This document shows positions 44,286 through 54,330 of a DNA stretch of 64,000 nt, piece by piece. The stretch is taken from NCBI GenBank assembly GCA_020853395.1, contig JADYYY010000002.1, positions 208,609-272,608 on the forward strand, read 5' to 3'. A program made the position numbers and the translations under genes. The stretch comes from Acidobacteriota bacterium. GTDB taxonomy: Bacteria > Acidobacteriota > Vicinamibacteria > Vicinamibacterales > SCN-69-37. Each line of letters begins with the position of its first letter. The first letter of the stretch is position 1. The notes beneath the pieces are model-generated. The model saw only the letters and a program-made list of their open reading frames with translations, was not told the DNA's origin and searched no databases.

Positions 44286-44570
44286 ATGTCCGCGCGCACC
44301 GCGCCAGCACTTGCCGCCCTCGATAGGTTCTTGCCCCAGATTGCCGTCCTGTCACCCGGCAGCGCGCGAGACCGGCTCCAGCAGGAGACCGAGGCCCTGC
44401 GCCGTGCCGTTGCCGCGTTTCACATGGAAGCGATTCGATTCCGGATGTACAACGTCGATCGGCTCGTCCGCGCGCTGGGCGACGGCGTCGACCTCCGCGG
44501 TCTGTTCGACGACGTCCGTCGCGAGCTCGAGCACGCGGGATTCCATACGCGGTCTCACGCCGCGCCATAG
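44286..44570 (+). CDS. Small hypothetical helical protein
   Basis: A 94-residue helical protein with an AAGGAG Shine-Dalgarno upstream of ATG 44286. Heptad-like hydrophobic spacing runs through ALAALDRFLPQIAVL and LQQETEALRRAVAAFHMEAIRFRMYNVDRLVRAL, suggesting a short coiled coil. It lies 116 bases after pstA. No family recognised. Confidence 0.55.
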   Translation: MSARTAPALAALDRFLPQIAVLSPGSARDRLQQETEALRRAVAAFHMEAIRFRMYNVDRLVRALGDGVDLRGLFDDVRRELEHAGFHTRSHAAP

Positions 44571-44610
44571 GTGACTGAGCCGGCGGCCGCGTCATCCGCG
44601 CGGTCCGTCC

Positions 44611-45207
44611 CTACAAATTCAGCGTGATGTCGAACGTGCCGCCGTCCGGACGGCCAATCATGAGCAGCTCCGGCCGGAAGCGCGGGTCTCGGGCGTTCAG
44701 CGGCTGGTTGGGAAAGAAGATCGCCGTCCAGAAATCCGACTTCCCCGGGATCCGAACGCGCACGCCGATGTGCGGCGCCCGCCCGGATGTCGCGCCGGGC
44801 ACGATCGTCGTCAACCGGTAGCGCCCATCGGCATCGGTCAACTGACGACCGCGAAACCGAGAGCCGACGGCGTCGTATCGCCCCTGCGGATCGGCGTGCC
44901 AGAAGTGGAGCTCTGCCCCTTTGATGCGCCCGCACGTGGTGCCGCTGACCGTTCCCTGCAGCGTCAAGGGCGTGCCGTTCACCCCGGCCTCGAGCAGCGA
45001 CGTCCGGAGCGGTGCCCCCTCGCGATACGTGTTGTCGCGCGGCACGGCCGGCGTGAGCCGGGCGTCCGGCGCGCACGGTGGGGCGGACGAGCCGAACTGG
45101 TCGAGCCCCTGGCCGGTCAGCGGGGCGACGCGACCTGCCACCAGGCACGCCATGGCCGTTCCGAGCCGGGCCACGAAGTCACGACGGGTGCGCATGTAGA
45201 ATTGCAT
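44611..45207 (-). CDS. Intradiol dioxygenase-like secreted protein, ligand residues altered
   Basis: A 198-residue protein with a twin-arginine-like N terminus (RTRRDFVARLGTAMACL) and the intradiol ring-cleavage dioxygenase beta-sandwich: LQGTVSGTTCGRIKGAELHFWHADPQGRYD, FRGRQLTDADGRYRLTTIVPG and PHIGVRVRI. In active enzymes the last segment is R-x-x-HIH with a tyrosine after the PG; here it is PGATSGRAPHIG, so one histidine and probably one tyrosine iron ligand are missing. It may be inactive or use another metal arrangement. ATG 45207 is the longest start; ATG 45195 (MRTRRDF) is equally plausible. Confidence 0.75.
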   Translation of the reverse strand: MQFYMRTRRDFVARLGTAMACLVAGRVAPLTGQGLDQFGSSAPPCAPDARLTPAVPRDNTYREGAPLRTSLLEAGVNGTPLTLQGTVSGTTCGRIKGAELHFWHADPQGRYDAVGSRFRGRQLTDADGRYRLTTIVPGATSGRAPHIGVRVRIPGKSDFWTAIFFPNQPLNARDPRFRPELLMIGRPDGGTFDITLNL

Positions 45208-45259
45208 AGTAGCAGGGGCGGGACTGGCATCCGCCAGCCGGCCCCCTGGAGGTCATCAC

Positions 45260-45694
45260 ATGCCGTATCCGGAGTATCTGATTGCGCCCATGCGTCACGA
45301 ACTGACCCAGCTCGGGTTCCAGGAGTGTCGGACCGCAGCCGACGTGGACAACGTCGTCAAACAGCCGGGCGTCGTCATGATGGTCGTCAACTCGGTGTGC
45401 GGGTGCGCGGCCGGCAAGGCGCGGCCGGGCATCGCGATGGCGCTGCAGCATCAGCCTCGGCCGGATCACGTCGCGACCGTGTTCGCCGGCGCCGACATGG
45501 AGGCCACGGATCGGGCGCGCGGCTACTTCACCGGGTTCGCGCCGTCGTCGCCATCGATCGCGCTGCTGAAGGACGGCAAGCTCGTCTACATGGTCGAGCG
45601 GCGGGACATCGAGATGCGATCGGCCGACGCGATCGCCGACCTGCTCACGCTCGCGTTCGACGAACACTGCGGCGCGCCGGCCGGCGCCCGCTGA
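45260..45694 (+). CDS. BrxA/BrxB family bacilliredoxin
   Basis: A 144-residue thioredoxin-fold protein with the CGC active-site motif in VNSVCGCAAGKARPG near residue 47, and PSSPSIALLKDGKLVYMVERRDIE, both diagnostic of the YphP/YqiW family. It removes bacillithiol or similar thiols from protein cysteines in Firmicutes; the thiol used here is not evident. It stands alone, divergent from the dioxygenase-like gene. Confidence 0.92.
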   Translation: MPYPEYLIAPMRHELTQLGFQECRTAADVDNVVKQPGVVMMVVNSVCGCAAGKARPGIAMALQHQPRPDHVATVFAGADMEATDRARGYFTGFAPSSPSIALLKDGKLVYMVERRDIEMRSADAIADLLTLAFDEHCGAPAGAR

Positions 45695-45705
45695 CGCTCG
45701 GAACT

Positions 45706-45737
45706 GGTGAGTGGTGAGCCGCGACTCACCACTCACC
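45706..45737. terminator. Bidirectional hairpin between bacilliredoxin and purA
   Basis: GGTGAGTGGTGAG (45706-45718) pairs perfectly with CTCACCACTCACC (45725-45737) around a 6-base loop, between two convergent genes. No T-tract on either side. Confidence 0.55.
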
Positions 45738-45789
45738 CCATCTCTCGCGACTCGCCGCTGCTTCGAGAGCTTCCTCTCGAGTTTCGCGA

Positions 45790-47208
<1,419 letters not shown>

Positions 47209-47288
47209 TTAGAGTGGCACTTCGCTCGGCCGCGTGCCCCGATCGGCGCGGCCCTTCCCAACACGCGCGACACTCGAAGGATGCCTGC

Positions 47289-48422
47289 GTGATCGTCGAA
47301 CGCCCAGCGCTCGAACGGAGAGTGGCGACGTCGCTCGACGCCGACCGCATCCCGGTGCTGCTCGGCGGCTGCGGCAGCGGCCGCACGTCGCTGCTGCTTC
47401 GGCTCGAGCACGAGCTCGGCGCGGCCCGCAGCCAGTACTTCGACATCGCCGCGGCCGCCACGACGCCCGAGCGCGCGCTGCGCGCCGTCAGCGCGTCGGT
47501 CCGCTGGCGCCGCGCGGGGAGCGCGGCCGGCGATCCGGCGAGCTCGGCGCGCGCCGCGTTCGACGGGCTCCTCGCGCTCTTCGACGAGGCCGCCCGCAAT
47601 CACGGGCCGCTCACGTTCCTGTTCGACGAGTTCCTCGACGTCCGCACGTTCGAGAGCTTCCCGGGGCTGCGGCACGTGCAGCGCGAATGGGTCGATCGGC
47701 TCGCCCGCAGTCCCGCGCGCTTCGTGCTCTCGTCGCGTTTCACCGCGCGCGTGCATCGGCTGCTGCGCGACGCGCCCGCCCGGTTCGAGGTGATCCACCT
47801 GCCGCCGCTCGGCGTGGAAGAAGTCGAGGCGCTGGCCGAGCGGGTCGACGCCGGCCGCCGCGGCTGGGCGGCCGACGTCGCCCCGGCCGTGACCGCGCTC
47901 GCCACCGGCCGGGCTGGCGCCGTCATGATTCTGCTCAACTGGCTGGCCTCGGCCGGCAGCGCCACGGATCCAGTGGCCGGCGTGGCTGCGCTCCTCGCTC
48001 CCGACGGCCAGCTCACCGCGCGCTGCCGCGAGTCCTACGAGTTCCGGCTCCAGCGGGCGCGCGGCTACGGCGCCCTCAAGGCCATCCTCGGCATCCTCGC
48101 CGAGACCGAACCGCTCAACCTGACGGAGATCTCGCAGTACTTGCAGCGCACGCCCGGCTCGACCAAGGACTACCTTTCCTGGCTCGAAGACGTGGATCTC
48201 ATCACGTCGCAAGGCAAACGCTACTCGTTCGAAGACCCGCTGCTGCGGTTGTACGTCCGGCTCTACGGCCGGCCTGTGCCTCCCACCGATGACGACATCG
48301 TGCGCGAAGTGGGCGCCTACGCGCGCGCCCTCCTGCCACAGCCGCGCGTACCGCAGCCCGCCGTCGTGATCGCTGGACCGGCCCAGGAATCGCCCCGCTC
48401 CGGGATCATCGAGATCGACTGA
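47289..48422 (+). CDS. ATPase with wHTH C terminus, variant Walker A
   Basis: A 377-residue AAA/STAND-like ATPase. Walker A is GGCGSGRTSLL near residue 26, where the usual lysine is arginine; Walker B is LTFLFDEFLDV. The C-terminal third has a winged helix (LTEISQYLQRTPGSTKDYLSWLEDVDLI) and EDPLLRLYVRLY, as in prokaryotic ATPases of the archaeal/DUF234 type. I start it at GTG 47289, with AAGGA upstream; the longer frame adds arginine-rich residues. Role unknown. Confidence 0.75.
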   Translation: MIVERPALERRVATSLDADRIPVLLGGCGSGRTSLLLRLEHELGAARSQYFDIAAAATTPERALRAVSASVRWRRAGSAAGDPASSARAAFDGLLALFDEAARNHGPLTFLFDEFLDVRTFESFPGLRHVQREWVDRLARSPARFVLSSRFTARVHRLLRDAPARFEVIHLPPLGVEEVEALAERVDAGRRGWAADVAPAVTALATGRAGAVMILLNWLASAGSATDPVAGVAALLAPDGQLTARCRESYEFRLQRARGYGALKAILGILAETEPLNLTEISQYLQRTPGSTKDYLSWLEDVDLITSQGKRYSFEDPLLRLYVRLYGRPVPPTDDDIVREVGAYARALLPQPRVPQPAVVIAGPAQESPRSGIIEID

Positions 48423-48449
48423 TCCCGGACGCTGTCCGGGCACGACGGG

Positions 48450-49439
48450 TCAGGTCGACGCCGCGCCGGGCGAGCCGCCCGTGAGCGCCGCCAACGCTTC
48501 GCGCGCGGCCGCCTGCTCGGCGTCTTTCTTGGATCGACCCGTCGCGCGGCCGGCAACAGTGCTGCCCACGAGGACCTCGATGGCGAACTGCTTGCGGTGA
48601 TCGGGCCCCTCGGCCGCGACCAGCCGGTACTGCGGCAACCCGCGGCCGTGCGCCTGCAGCCACTCCTGCAGCGCCGACTTCCAGTCCTCGGTGAACGCCG
48701 CGTCGGCCGCTTGTTCGCCGCCAGCCGCGATGAGCGGCGCGAAGAGCGACGCGATGAACGCACGAGCCGCCTCGATGCCGCCGTCGAGATAGACGGCGGC
48801 GATCAGTGCCTCGAACGCGTCGGCGAGAATCGCCAGCTTCTTGCGCCCGCCCGTCTTCTCCTCGCCCCGCCCGAGCAGGACGTACCGGCCCAGGTCGATC
48901 TGCAGGGCGAGCCGCGCGAGCGACGCAGACGAGACGATCCCCGCCTTGACCTTGGACTTGTAGCCTTCGCTGTGGGTGGGAAACCGCGCGAAGAGCATGT
49001 CGGCGATCGCGAAGCCGAGCACGGCGTCGCCGAGGAATTCGAGCGACTCGTTGTCGATGACGCCCCCCGACGCATCCTCGTGCGCGCGCGATCGATGCGT
49101 GAGCGCGTGCTCCAGCAGTCCCAGATCGCGAAACCGGTACCCGATGCGAGCTTCGAGCGGCCCGAGCGTCTCGCTGAGGCGACGCACCTCGGCGGCCGCG
49201 GCCTCGTCGAGGTGGGCGGCGATCAGGTCGCGGGCCCGGCCGGCAGCCGGTGCCGCGACACACACGCGGAACTGCGCATGACCGACGTTCAGCGGGAACA
49301 CGGACGGCGACAGCGCCGACAGCACCGCGGATTCGATGCCGTGCGACGTCAGCAAGCCGCGAACGACCTCGGTCTCGATCGACGACACGCTGCGGAAGAC
49401 CTCGATCGGCGGCGCCGCGTCCGAGTGCCGCTCAGCCAT
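48450..49439 (-). CDS. rnc: Ribonuclease III with N-terminal DUF2007 domain
   Basis: Endonuclease for double-stranded RNA (rRNA and mRNA processing). Residues about 90-240 are the RNase III domain with the signature NESLEFLGDAVLGF; residues about 250-320 are a dsRNA-binding domain (DWKSALQEWLQAHG ... ATGRSKKDAEQAAAREAL). At 329 residues it is about 90 longer than usual because residues 12-78 form an extra DUF2007-like signal-transducing domain (EVFRSVSSIETEVVRGLLTSHGIESAVL ... FRVCVAAPAAGRARDLI). Its start overlaps the SpoIIE-phosphatase stop by eight bases. Confidence 0.93.
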   Translation of the reverse strand: MAERHSDAAPPIEVFRSVSSIETEVVRGLLTSHGIESAVLSALSPSVFPLNVGHAQFRVCVAAPAAGRARDLIAAHLDEAAAAEVRRLSETLGPLEARIGYRFRDLGLLEHALTHRSRAHEDASGGVIDNESLEFLGDAVLGFAIADMLFARFPTHSEGYKSKVKAGIVSSASLARLALQIDLGRYVLLGRGEEKTGGRKKLAILADAFEALIAAVYLDGGIEAARAFIASLFAPLIAAGGEQAADAAFTEDWKSALQEWLQAHGRGLPQYRLVAAEGPDHRKQFAIEVLVGSTVAGRATGRSKKDAEQAAAREALAALTGGSPGAAST

Positions 49440-51534
49440 GGGCCTCCCCGTCAGGCTCGATCCTGAGCACGACGAGGGTCATGTCGTCGTGCGGCTCGGC
49501 CTCGCCCACGAACGCTTTCACGTCGCGCACGACGCGCTCGCGGATCGCCGCGGCGTCGAGCGCGGCATGGGCGCGCACGACCCTCGCGAGTGCCTCGTCG
49601 CCGAACATCTCGCCGTCCTGGTCCATCGCCTCAGTGACGCCATCCGTGAAGAGCACGATGAGATCTCCCGGCCGGATCGGCCGCGTGTGCTCGTCGAGCA
49701 CCTGCGCGAAGCGCGCCTCGGCGCCGGGCAGCCGCAGCCCGAGCACCATGCCGTCCGGGGCGATGACCGTCGGCTCGCCCCCTGTGACGACGATCAGCGG
49801 CGTGTGCCCCGCCCGCGCAGCGGTCAGGGTCCGCGCCTCGAGATCCAGCACCAGGTAGGTCATCGTGATGAAGCTGCGATTGTCCAAGTGCTCCGCGAGC
49901 AGGCGATTCAGCTCGATCAGCAGCCGCCGCGGCGACCGGACGGTCTCGCTCAGGGCGAGCACGAGCCCCTTCAGCTCGGCCATGTAGAGCGCGGCGGACG
50001 TCCCCTTGCCCGACACGTCGGCCATCAGCACGGCGAGCTGCCGCGGCCCGAGCTGGAAGAAATCGTAGTAGTCGCCGCCGACTTCCCGCGCCGGCTCGCA
50101 GAAGTCCGCGACCTCGACACCCGCCATTTGAGGCGGCCGCACCGGCAAGAGCGACTTCTGAATGTCGCGCGCGATCCGCAGCTCGTCGTCGAGCCGCTGC
50201 TTCTCGCGCTGGACGTGCAGCAGGAACTCGATGCTGCTGCTCATCCGGTTGAACGAGTCGGCCAGGTCGCCGAGCTGGTCGCGCGATTCGATCCGGATCC
50301 GATGGGCGAAGTCCCCCTGCTGCACCCGCTCCGTGCCGAGGAACAGCTCGTGAACCGCCGACGTGATCGAGCGCGCCAGCATGCCGCCCATGAACGCCGC
50401 CGAGCCCTGGATGAGGAGGAACAGCACCCCGAGCGCGATCAGCAGGTTCACGAAGATCGACCACCAGCTCAAGCCGACGGCCGCCTGGATATTGGTCGCC
50501 TCGATCGACGCCATGCGATCCGCCAACCGGCCGATCGGGGCGACGACGTTGATCGAGAGCGTGCCGGTGGCGCCGTCCGCCCACCGGGTGCAATCCAGGA
50601 TGGCGACGGTCTCGCGAAACAGCGACCACGCGCTGCCCGTCGCCGCCGCGCCATCCGGAGGCGCCGGTGCGCCGCAGTCGGGCGCGCTGATGCCTCCAAT
50701 CGTCGTGCCGGTGCGCTCTTCGAGCTTCGCGAGCACGTCGTCGTCAATCGGAAGATCGACGACGACGAACGTCCGCATGTCGGGCGCCGGGGAAACGGCC
50801 CGCACGACGATTCGCGGCTGCGATGGTGACACCGGCATCGGCGTGACGAGGCGGCCCACGAAATCGTGCCGCTTGATCACCCACGCGGGCACGATCGCCG
50901 GCGGCGCCGCGTGCTGCCACCGCCCTGCCGAGAGCGGCGTGCCATTCGCCCGCCCAACGACGGCGAGCGACACCTGCGGGTAGCGCGTGACGATCGCGCC
51001 ATGCGCGGCGTCGATCACCGCCTGGGACGCGCCGGGCGTGCGGCCGATCTCGATGGCCGCGCTCTCCGCGATCTGCTGCACTTCGGCGGTGAGGTCGCGA
51101 AGCCCGTCGCCGAACACGTACGACGTGACGGTGATGTACAGCAGCATGCTGCCCGTCAGCGCGAACGCGAGCACGAGCACCAGCGGAACGACCCCGATGA
51201 AGATGTAGGAGAGAATCAGCTTGCGCCGGACCCGCCACAGCAGCGCGCGCCGATAGCGCGTTGCGCCGAGCACGACGAGCACACCGCCCGCACCGATCGC
51301 CGTCAGCGAGACGACACGGCGCAGCAGCTCGAGAAAGGCCGGAAGGATGACGAGCTGGCGCGCGACGGTCAGGATCAGCAGCACGACGACCGACAGCACG
51401 AGCAGCCGGCCGGGCAGCGAGTGCAGCAGCGCGAGCGAGTAGTGCGACCGCGTGGGCAACGCGGCGGTCGGGCTATCGGGCGCTTCCTCCGTGTCCCGGG
51501 GCATGTAGCTGAAGCGCGCGAGCAGCCGTCTCAC
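49432..51534 (-). CDS. SpoIIE-family protein phosphatase with HAMP domain
   Basis: A 700-residue membrane-bound PP2C-type phosphatase. Two hydrophobic regions (about 43-95 and 107-135) precede a predicted extracytoplasmic sensor, then a further membrane helix at about 360-380 and a HAMP domain (ITSAVHELFLGTERVQQGDFAHRIRI). The C-terminal SpoIIE phosphatase has EPAREVGGDYYDFFQLG, LMADVSGKGTSAALYMAEL and PGDLIVLFTDGVTEAMDQDGEMFG with metal-binding Asp residues. It likely dephosphorylates an anti-sigma factor antagonist. Translationally coupled to rnc. No partner-switching genes are adjacent. Confidence 0.93.
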   Translation of the reverse strand: MRRLLARFSYMPRDTEEAPDSPTAALPTRSHYSLALLHSLPGRLLVLSVVVLLILTVARQLVILPAFLELLRRVVSLTAIGAGGVLVVLGATRYRRALLWRVRRKLILSYIFIGVVPLVLVLAFALTGSMLLYITVTSYVFGDGLRDLTAEVQQIAESAAIEIGRTPGASQAVIDAAHGAIVTRYPQVSLAVVGRANGTPLSAGRWQHAAPPAIVPAWVIKRHDFVGRLVTPMPVSPSQPRIVVRAVSPAPDMRTFVVVDLPIDDDVLAKLEERTGTTIGGISAPDCGAPAPPDGAAATGSAWSLFRETVAILDCTRWADGATGTLSINVVAPIGRLADRMASIEATNIQAAVGLSWWSIFVNLLIALGVLFLLIQGSAAFMGGMLARSITSAVHELFLGTERVQQGDFAHRIRIESRDQLGDLADSFNRMSSSIEFLLHVQREKQRLDDELRIARDIQKSLLPVRPPQMAGVEVADFCEPAREVGGDYYDFFQLGPRQLAVLMADVSGKGTSAALYMAELKGLVLALSETVRSPRRLLIELNRLLAEHLDNRSFITMTYLVLDLEARTLTAARAGHTPLIVVTGGEPTVIAPDGMVLGLRLPGAEARFAQVLDEHTRPIRPGDLIVLFTDGVTEAMDQDGEMFGDEALARVVRAHAALDAAAIRERVVRDVKAFVGEAEPHDDMTLVVLRIEPDGEAHG

Positions 51535-51590
51535 TGGAATTCGACTGGAGCCGGCGCAATCATAGCAGAGTCATCCGAGGCCGATCCGAC

Positions 51591-52745
51591 ATGAAACTCC
51601 CGCCTTCAGCCAGGTTCTCCACGCGGTGCATTCACGCCGGTCAGGAGCCCGACGCGTCCACCGGCGCGATCATCACGCCGATTTTCCAGACGTCGACCTA
51701 CGTGCAGGAGGCGTTGGGACGGCACAAGGGATTCGAGTACGCCCGGACGCAGAACCCGACGCGCGCTGCGCTGGAGGCGAACCTCGCCTCGCTCGAGGGG
51801 GGCGTGGCCGGCTTCGCGTTCGCCTCCGGCATGGCCGCGATCGACGCCGTGTTCTCGCAACTGGCGACCGGCGACCACGCGATCGTCACCCGGAACGTGT
51901 ACGGCGGTACGTTCCGTCTGTTCGAGCGCGTGCTTCGGCGCACGGGACTCAGCTTCTCCTACGTCGACACCGCCGATCTCGATGCGACGCATCGGGCGTT
52001 CACCCCCACGACGCGGATCTTGTTCGTCGAGAGCCCGACCAATCCCGTGCTGCGGTTGACGGACCTCGCCGCCGTCGCCACGCTGGCGCACGCACGCGGA
52101 GCGCGCCTGGTCGTCGACAACACGTTCGCCAGCCCGGCGTTGCAGCGTCCTCTCGAGCTCGGCGCGGATCTCGTGCTGCACAGCACGACGAAGTACTTGA
52201 ACGGCCATAGCGATTCGATCGGCGGCGCCGTCATCGCGGCGCGCGAAGACGACGTGGAGTGGCTGCGCTTCATTCAGAACGCTGCCGGCGCGATCCTGAG
52301 CCCGTTCGACGCCTGGCTCGTGCTTCGCGGGACCAAAACACTGGCGTTGCGGATGGCACAGCACTCGGAGAACGGCCTCGCCGTCGCCGAACACCTCAGC
52401 CGGCATCCGAGGGTCCGGCGGGTCCACTATCCGGGTCTGGCGAGCCATCCACAGCACGATCTGGCTCGACGTCAGATGCCGAACGGCTGGAGCGGCATGC
52501 TCTCGTTCGAGCTCGGGTCGTTCGAGGACGCGAGAGCGGCCCTCGACCGATTCCGCCTGTTCGCGCTGGCCGAGAGCCTGGGCGGGGTCGAGAGCCTTGC
52601 CGGTCATCCGGCGTCGATGACGCACGCGTCCGTCCCGCCCGACGAGCGGGCCGCGATCGGCATCTCGGATGCGCTGATCCGTTTGTCAGTCGGCGTCGAG
52701 GACATCGACGATCTCATCGCCGATCTGGATTGGGCACTTGGCTGA
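51591..52745 (+). CDS. PLP-dependent transsulfuration enzyme (cystathionine gamma-synthase/lyase family)
   Basis: A 384-residue Cys/Met metabolism enzyme. The N-terminal TRCIHAGQEPDASTGAIITPIFQTSTYV, FEYARTQNPTRAALE, and the Schiff-base lysine in LHSTTKYLNGHSDSIGGAV (near residue 205) define the family, with SLGGVESLAGHPASMTHA near the end. Whether it makes cystathionine, homocysteine or cysteine cannot be decided by eye. It is 1.5 kb from the sulfur-assimilation locus. Confidence 0.93.
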   Translation: MKLPPSARFSTRCIHAGQEPDASTGAIITPIFQTSTYVQEALGRHKGFEYARTQNPTRAALEANLASLEGGVAGFAFASGMAAIDAVFSQLATGDHAIVTRNVYGGTFRLFERVLRRTGLSFSYVDTADLDATHRAFTPTTRILFVESPTNPVLRLTDLAAVATLAHARGARLVVDNTFASPALQRPLELGADLVLHSTTKYLNGHSDSIGGAVIAAREDDVEWLRFIQNAAGAILSPFDAWLVLRGTKTLALRMAQHSENGLAVAEHLSRHPRVRRVHYPGLASHPQHDLARRQMPNGWSGMLSFELGSFEDARAALDRFRLFALAESLGGVESLAGHPASMTHASVPPDERAAIGISDALIRLSVGVEDIDDLIADLDWALG

Positions 52746-52789
52746 CGCGCCAGTCTCGGGTCGCCGCGGTTCCTGGAGCAGCCCGCGTC

Positions 52790-53122
52790 TCACGATTCCG
52801 CCTTCGGCCCGACGTTCTGGCCGACCCATTTCAGGTACTCCTCGCTGCCGTCCACGACCGGGACGACCAGGAACTCGGGCACGTCGTACGGATGGCGATC
52901 GTTGAGCAGCTCCCAGAGCGCATCGACCTGATCCGACGTCGTTTTGATCAGCAACTGCTGCTCATCGTCGGCTTGCGGGACGCCTTTCCACGTGTAGATC
53001 GATCGGATGGCCGGCAGGATGTTCACGCACGCCGCAAGCCCGCTGCCGACGATGTCCTGGGCGAGCTGGGAGGCATCGAAGTCCTTCGGCACCGTGGTGA
53101 GGGCCAGTACGAAGTCGCTCAT
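52790..53122 (-). CDS. cutA: CutA1 divalent-cation tolerance protein
   Basis: A 110-residue trimeric CutA1. Motifs are ACVNILPAIRSIYTWKG and EQQLLIKTTSDQVDALWELLNDRHPYDVPEFLVVPV. In other bacteria it is linked to copper tolerance, though its exact role is uncertain. Single gene, convergent with the transsulfuration enzyme. Confidence 0.95.
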   Translation of the reverse strand: MSDFVLALTTVPKDFDASQLAQDIVGSGLAACVNILPAIRSIYTWKGVPQADDEQQLLIKTTSDQVDALWELLNDRHPYDVPEFLVVPVVDGSEEYLKWVGQNVGPKAES

Positions 53123-53178
53123 GGACGTATTTTCCTCTTATCCACGCCCCGAAAACCTGCTACAAAGATCTGCGCATC

Positions 53179-53577
53179 ATGGCGTCACCCGACGAAGCCG
53201 CTGCCGTGCCCCGCGTGAACGATCGCGCGGCTGCGCGGCGGCATCTGCGCCGTCAACTCGTCCGGGATCGGTGGCGGCGCTACCTCAGCGCCGGCCTCGC
53301 GGTCGCGCTCTGCACGCTGCTCGTGAACGCCATCGTGGGCGACAACGGCTACCTGGCGGCCGTGCGGCTCAGGGCGGAGGAGGCCGAGCTGGCGGCTGCC
53401 GTCGCGGGGCTGCGGCGGGAAAATCACCGGCTTCAGGCCGACGCGCAGCGGCTCAGAACCGATCCCGCTGCGCTCGAAGAGACCGCGCGTGCCGAGCTCG
53501 GCCTGCTGCGCCCCGGTGAAACGTTGGTCGTCATCCGCGACGCCGCACCCGCGGACACCGCCGGCACCGGCCGCTAG
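53179..53577 (+). CDS. FtsB/DivIC-like septum protein
   Basis: A 132-residue bitopic membrane protein: a basic cytoplasmic N terminus, one transmembrane segment (YLSAGLAVALCTLLVNAIV, about 35-53), then a coiled coil (AEEAELAAAVAGLRRENHRLQADAQRLR) and the RAELGLLRPGETLVVI end typical of FtsB/DivIC. It acts in cell division with FtsL and FtsQ. Followed by the DedA gene. Confidence 0.85.
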   Translation: MASPDEAAAVPRVNDRAAARRHLRRQLVRDRWRRYLSAGLAVALCTLLVNAIVGDNGYLAAVRLRAEEAELAAAVAGLRRENHRLQADAQRLRTDPAALEETARAELGLLRPGETLVVIRDAAPADTAGTGR

Positions 53578-53594
53578 CCCTCGGATCACATTCT

Positions 53595-54254
53595 TTGTCC
53601 ACGCTCATCGACCTGTTCCTCCATCTCGACGAACACCTGCTGGAGTTCGTGGGCACGTACGGAGCCTGGGTGTACGGCCTCCTCTTCGCGATCATCTTCG
53701 CGGAGACGGGCCTGGTCGTCACGCCGTTCCTCCCCGGCGATTCGCTGCTGTTCGCCTGCGGCGCGCTCGGGCAGGTCGGCGTGCTGAACCTGCCGCTGAC
53801 GGCGGGCCTGCTGTTTGCCGCGGCCGTCGCGGGTGACGCGGTGAACTACGCCGTCGGCCGCCGGGCGGGACCGCGCGTGTTCAGCGCGCACGACACGGAC
53901 AGCCGTCTCCACCGGCTGCTCAACCGCGAGCACCTCACGAAAGCCCATGCGTTCTTCGAACGCTACGGCGGCAAGGCCGTCGTGCTCGGCCGCTTCGTGC
54001 CAATCGTGCGGACGTTCGTGCCGTTCGTCGCCGGCGCCGCCAGCATGACGCCCTCGGCGTTCGTCTTCTACAACGTCACGGGTGCCGCGCTGTGGGTGGG
54101 CCTCTGCGTGGGCGCCGGTGTGCTGTTCGGCAACATTCCCGTGGTCCGGGACAACTTCTCGCTCGTCACGATCGGCATCGTCTTCGTCTCGGTGCTCCCG
54201 ATCGCGATCGAGATCATCCGCAACCGGCGCCGATCGAATCCGACGGCGGCGTAG
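53595..54254 (+). CDS. DedA family membrane protein
   Basis: A 219-residue polytopic protein of the DedA/SNARE-associated family, linked to lipid-carrier recycling and membrane potential. Visible family motifs are FAETGLVVTPFLPGDSLLFACGAL and FFERYGGKAVVLGRFVPIVRTFVPFVAGAASM. It starts at TTG 53595, 17 bases after the FtsB-like stop. Confidence 0.93.
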   Translation: MSTLIDLFLHLDEHLLEFVGTYGAWVYGLLFAIIFAETGLVVTPFLPGDSLLFACGALGQVGVLNLPLTAGLLFAAAVAGDAVNYAVGRRAGPRVFSAHDTDSRLHRLLNREHLTKAHAFFERYGGKAVVLGRFVPIVRTFVPFVAGAASMTPSAFVFYNVTGAALWVGLCVGAGVLFGNIPVVRDNFSLVTIGIVFVSVLPIAIEIIRNRRRSNPTAA

Positions 54255-54330
54255 CCGGCCGAGCGCGTCATCGCCGGAAGTGGCCGGTGCAGCCGCCGAT
54301 CGGCGATACTGGCTCGACGGTTCGCGCCCC

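Noticed and set aside
43272-44570. A 432-residue frame running through pstA into the small helical ORF
   Set aside because: Its first part is an out-of-frame shadow of pstA; only the part from ATG 44286 has its own ribosome binding site.
41302-44570. pstB or phoU downstream of pstA
   Set aside because: No Walker A ATPase or PhoU-like ORF follows; the small protein at 44286 does not resemble PhoU.
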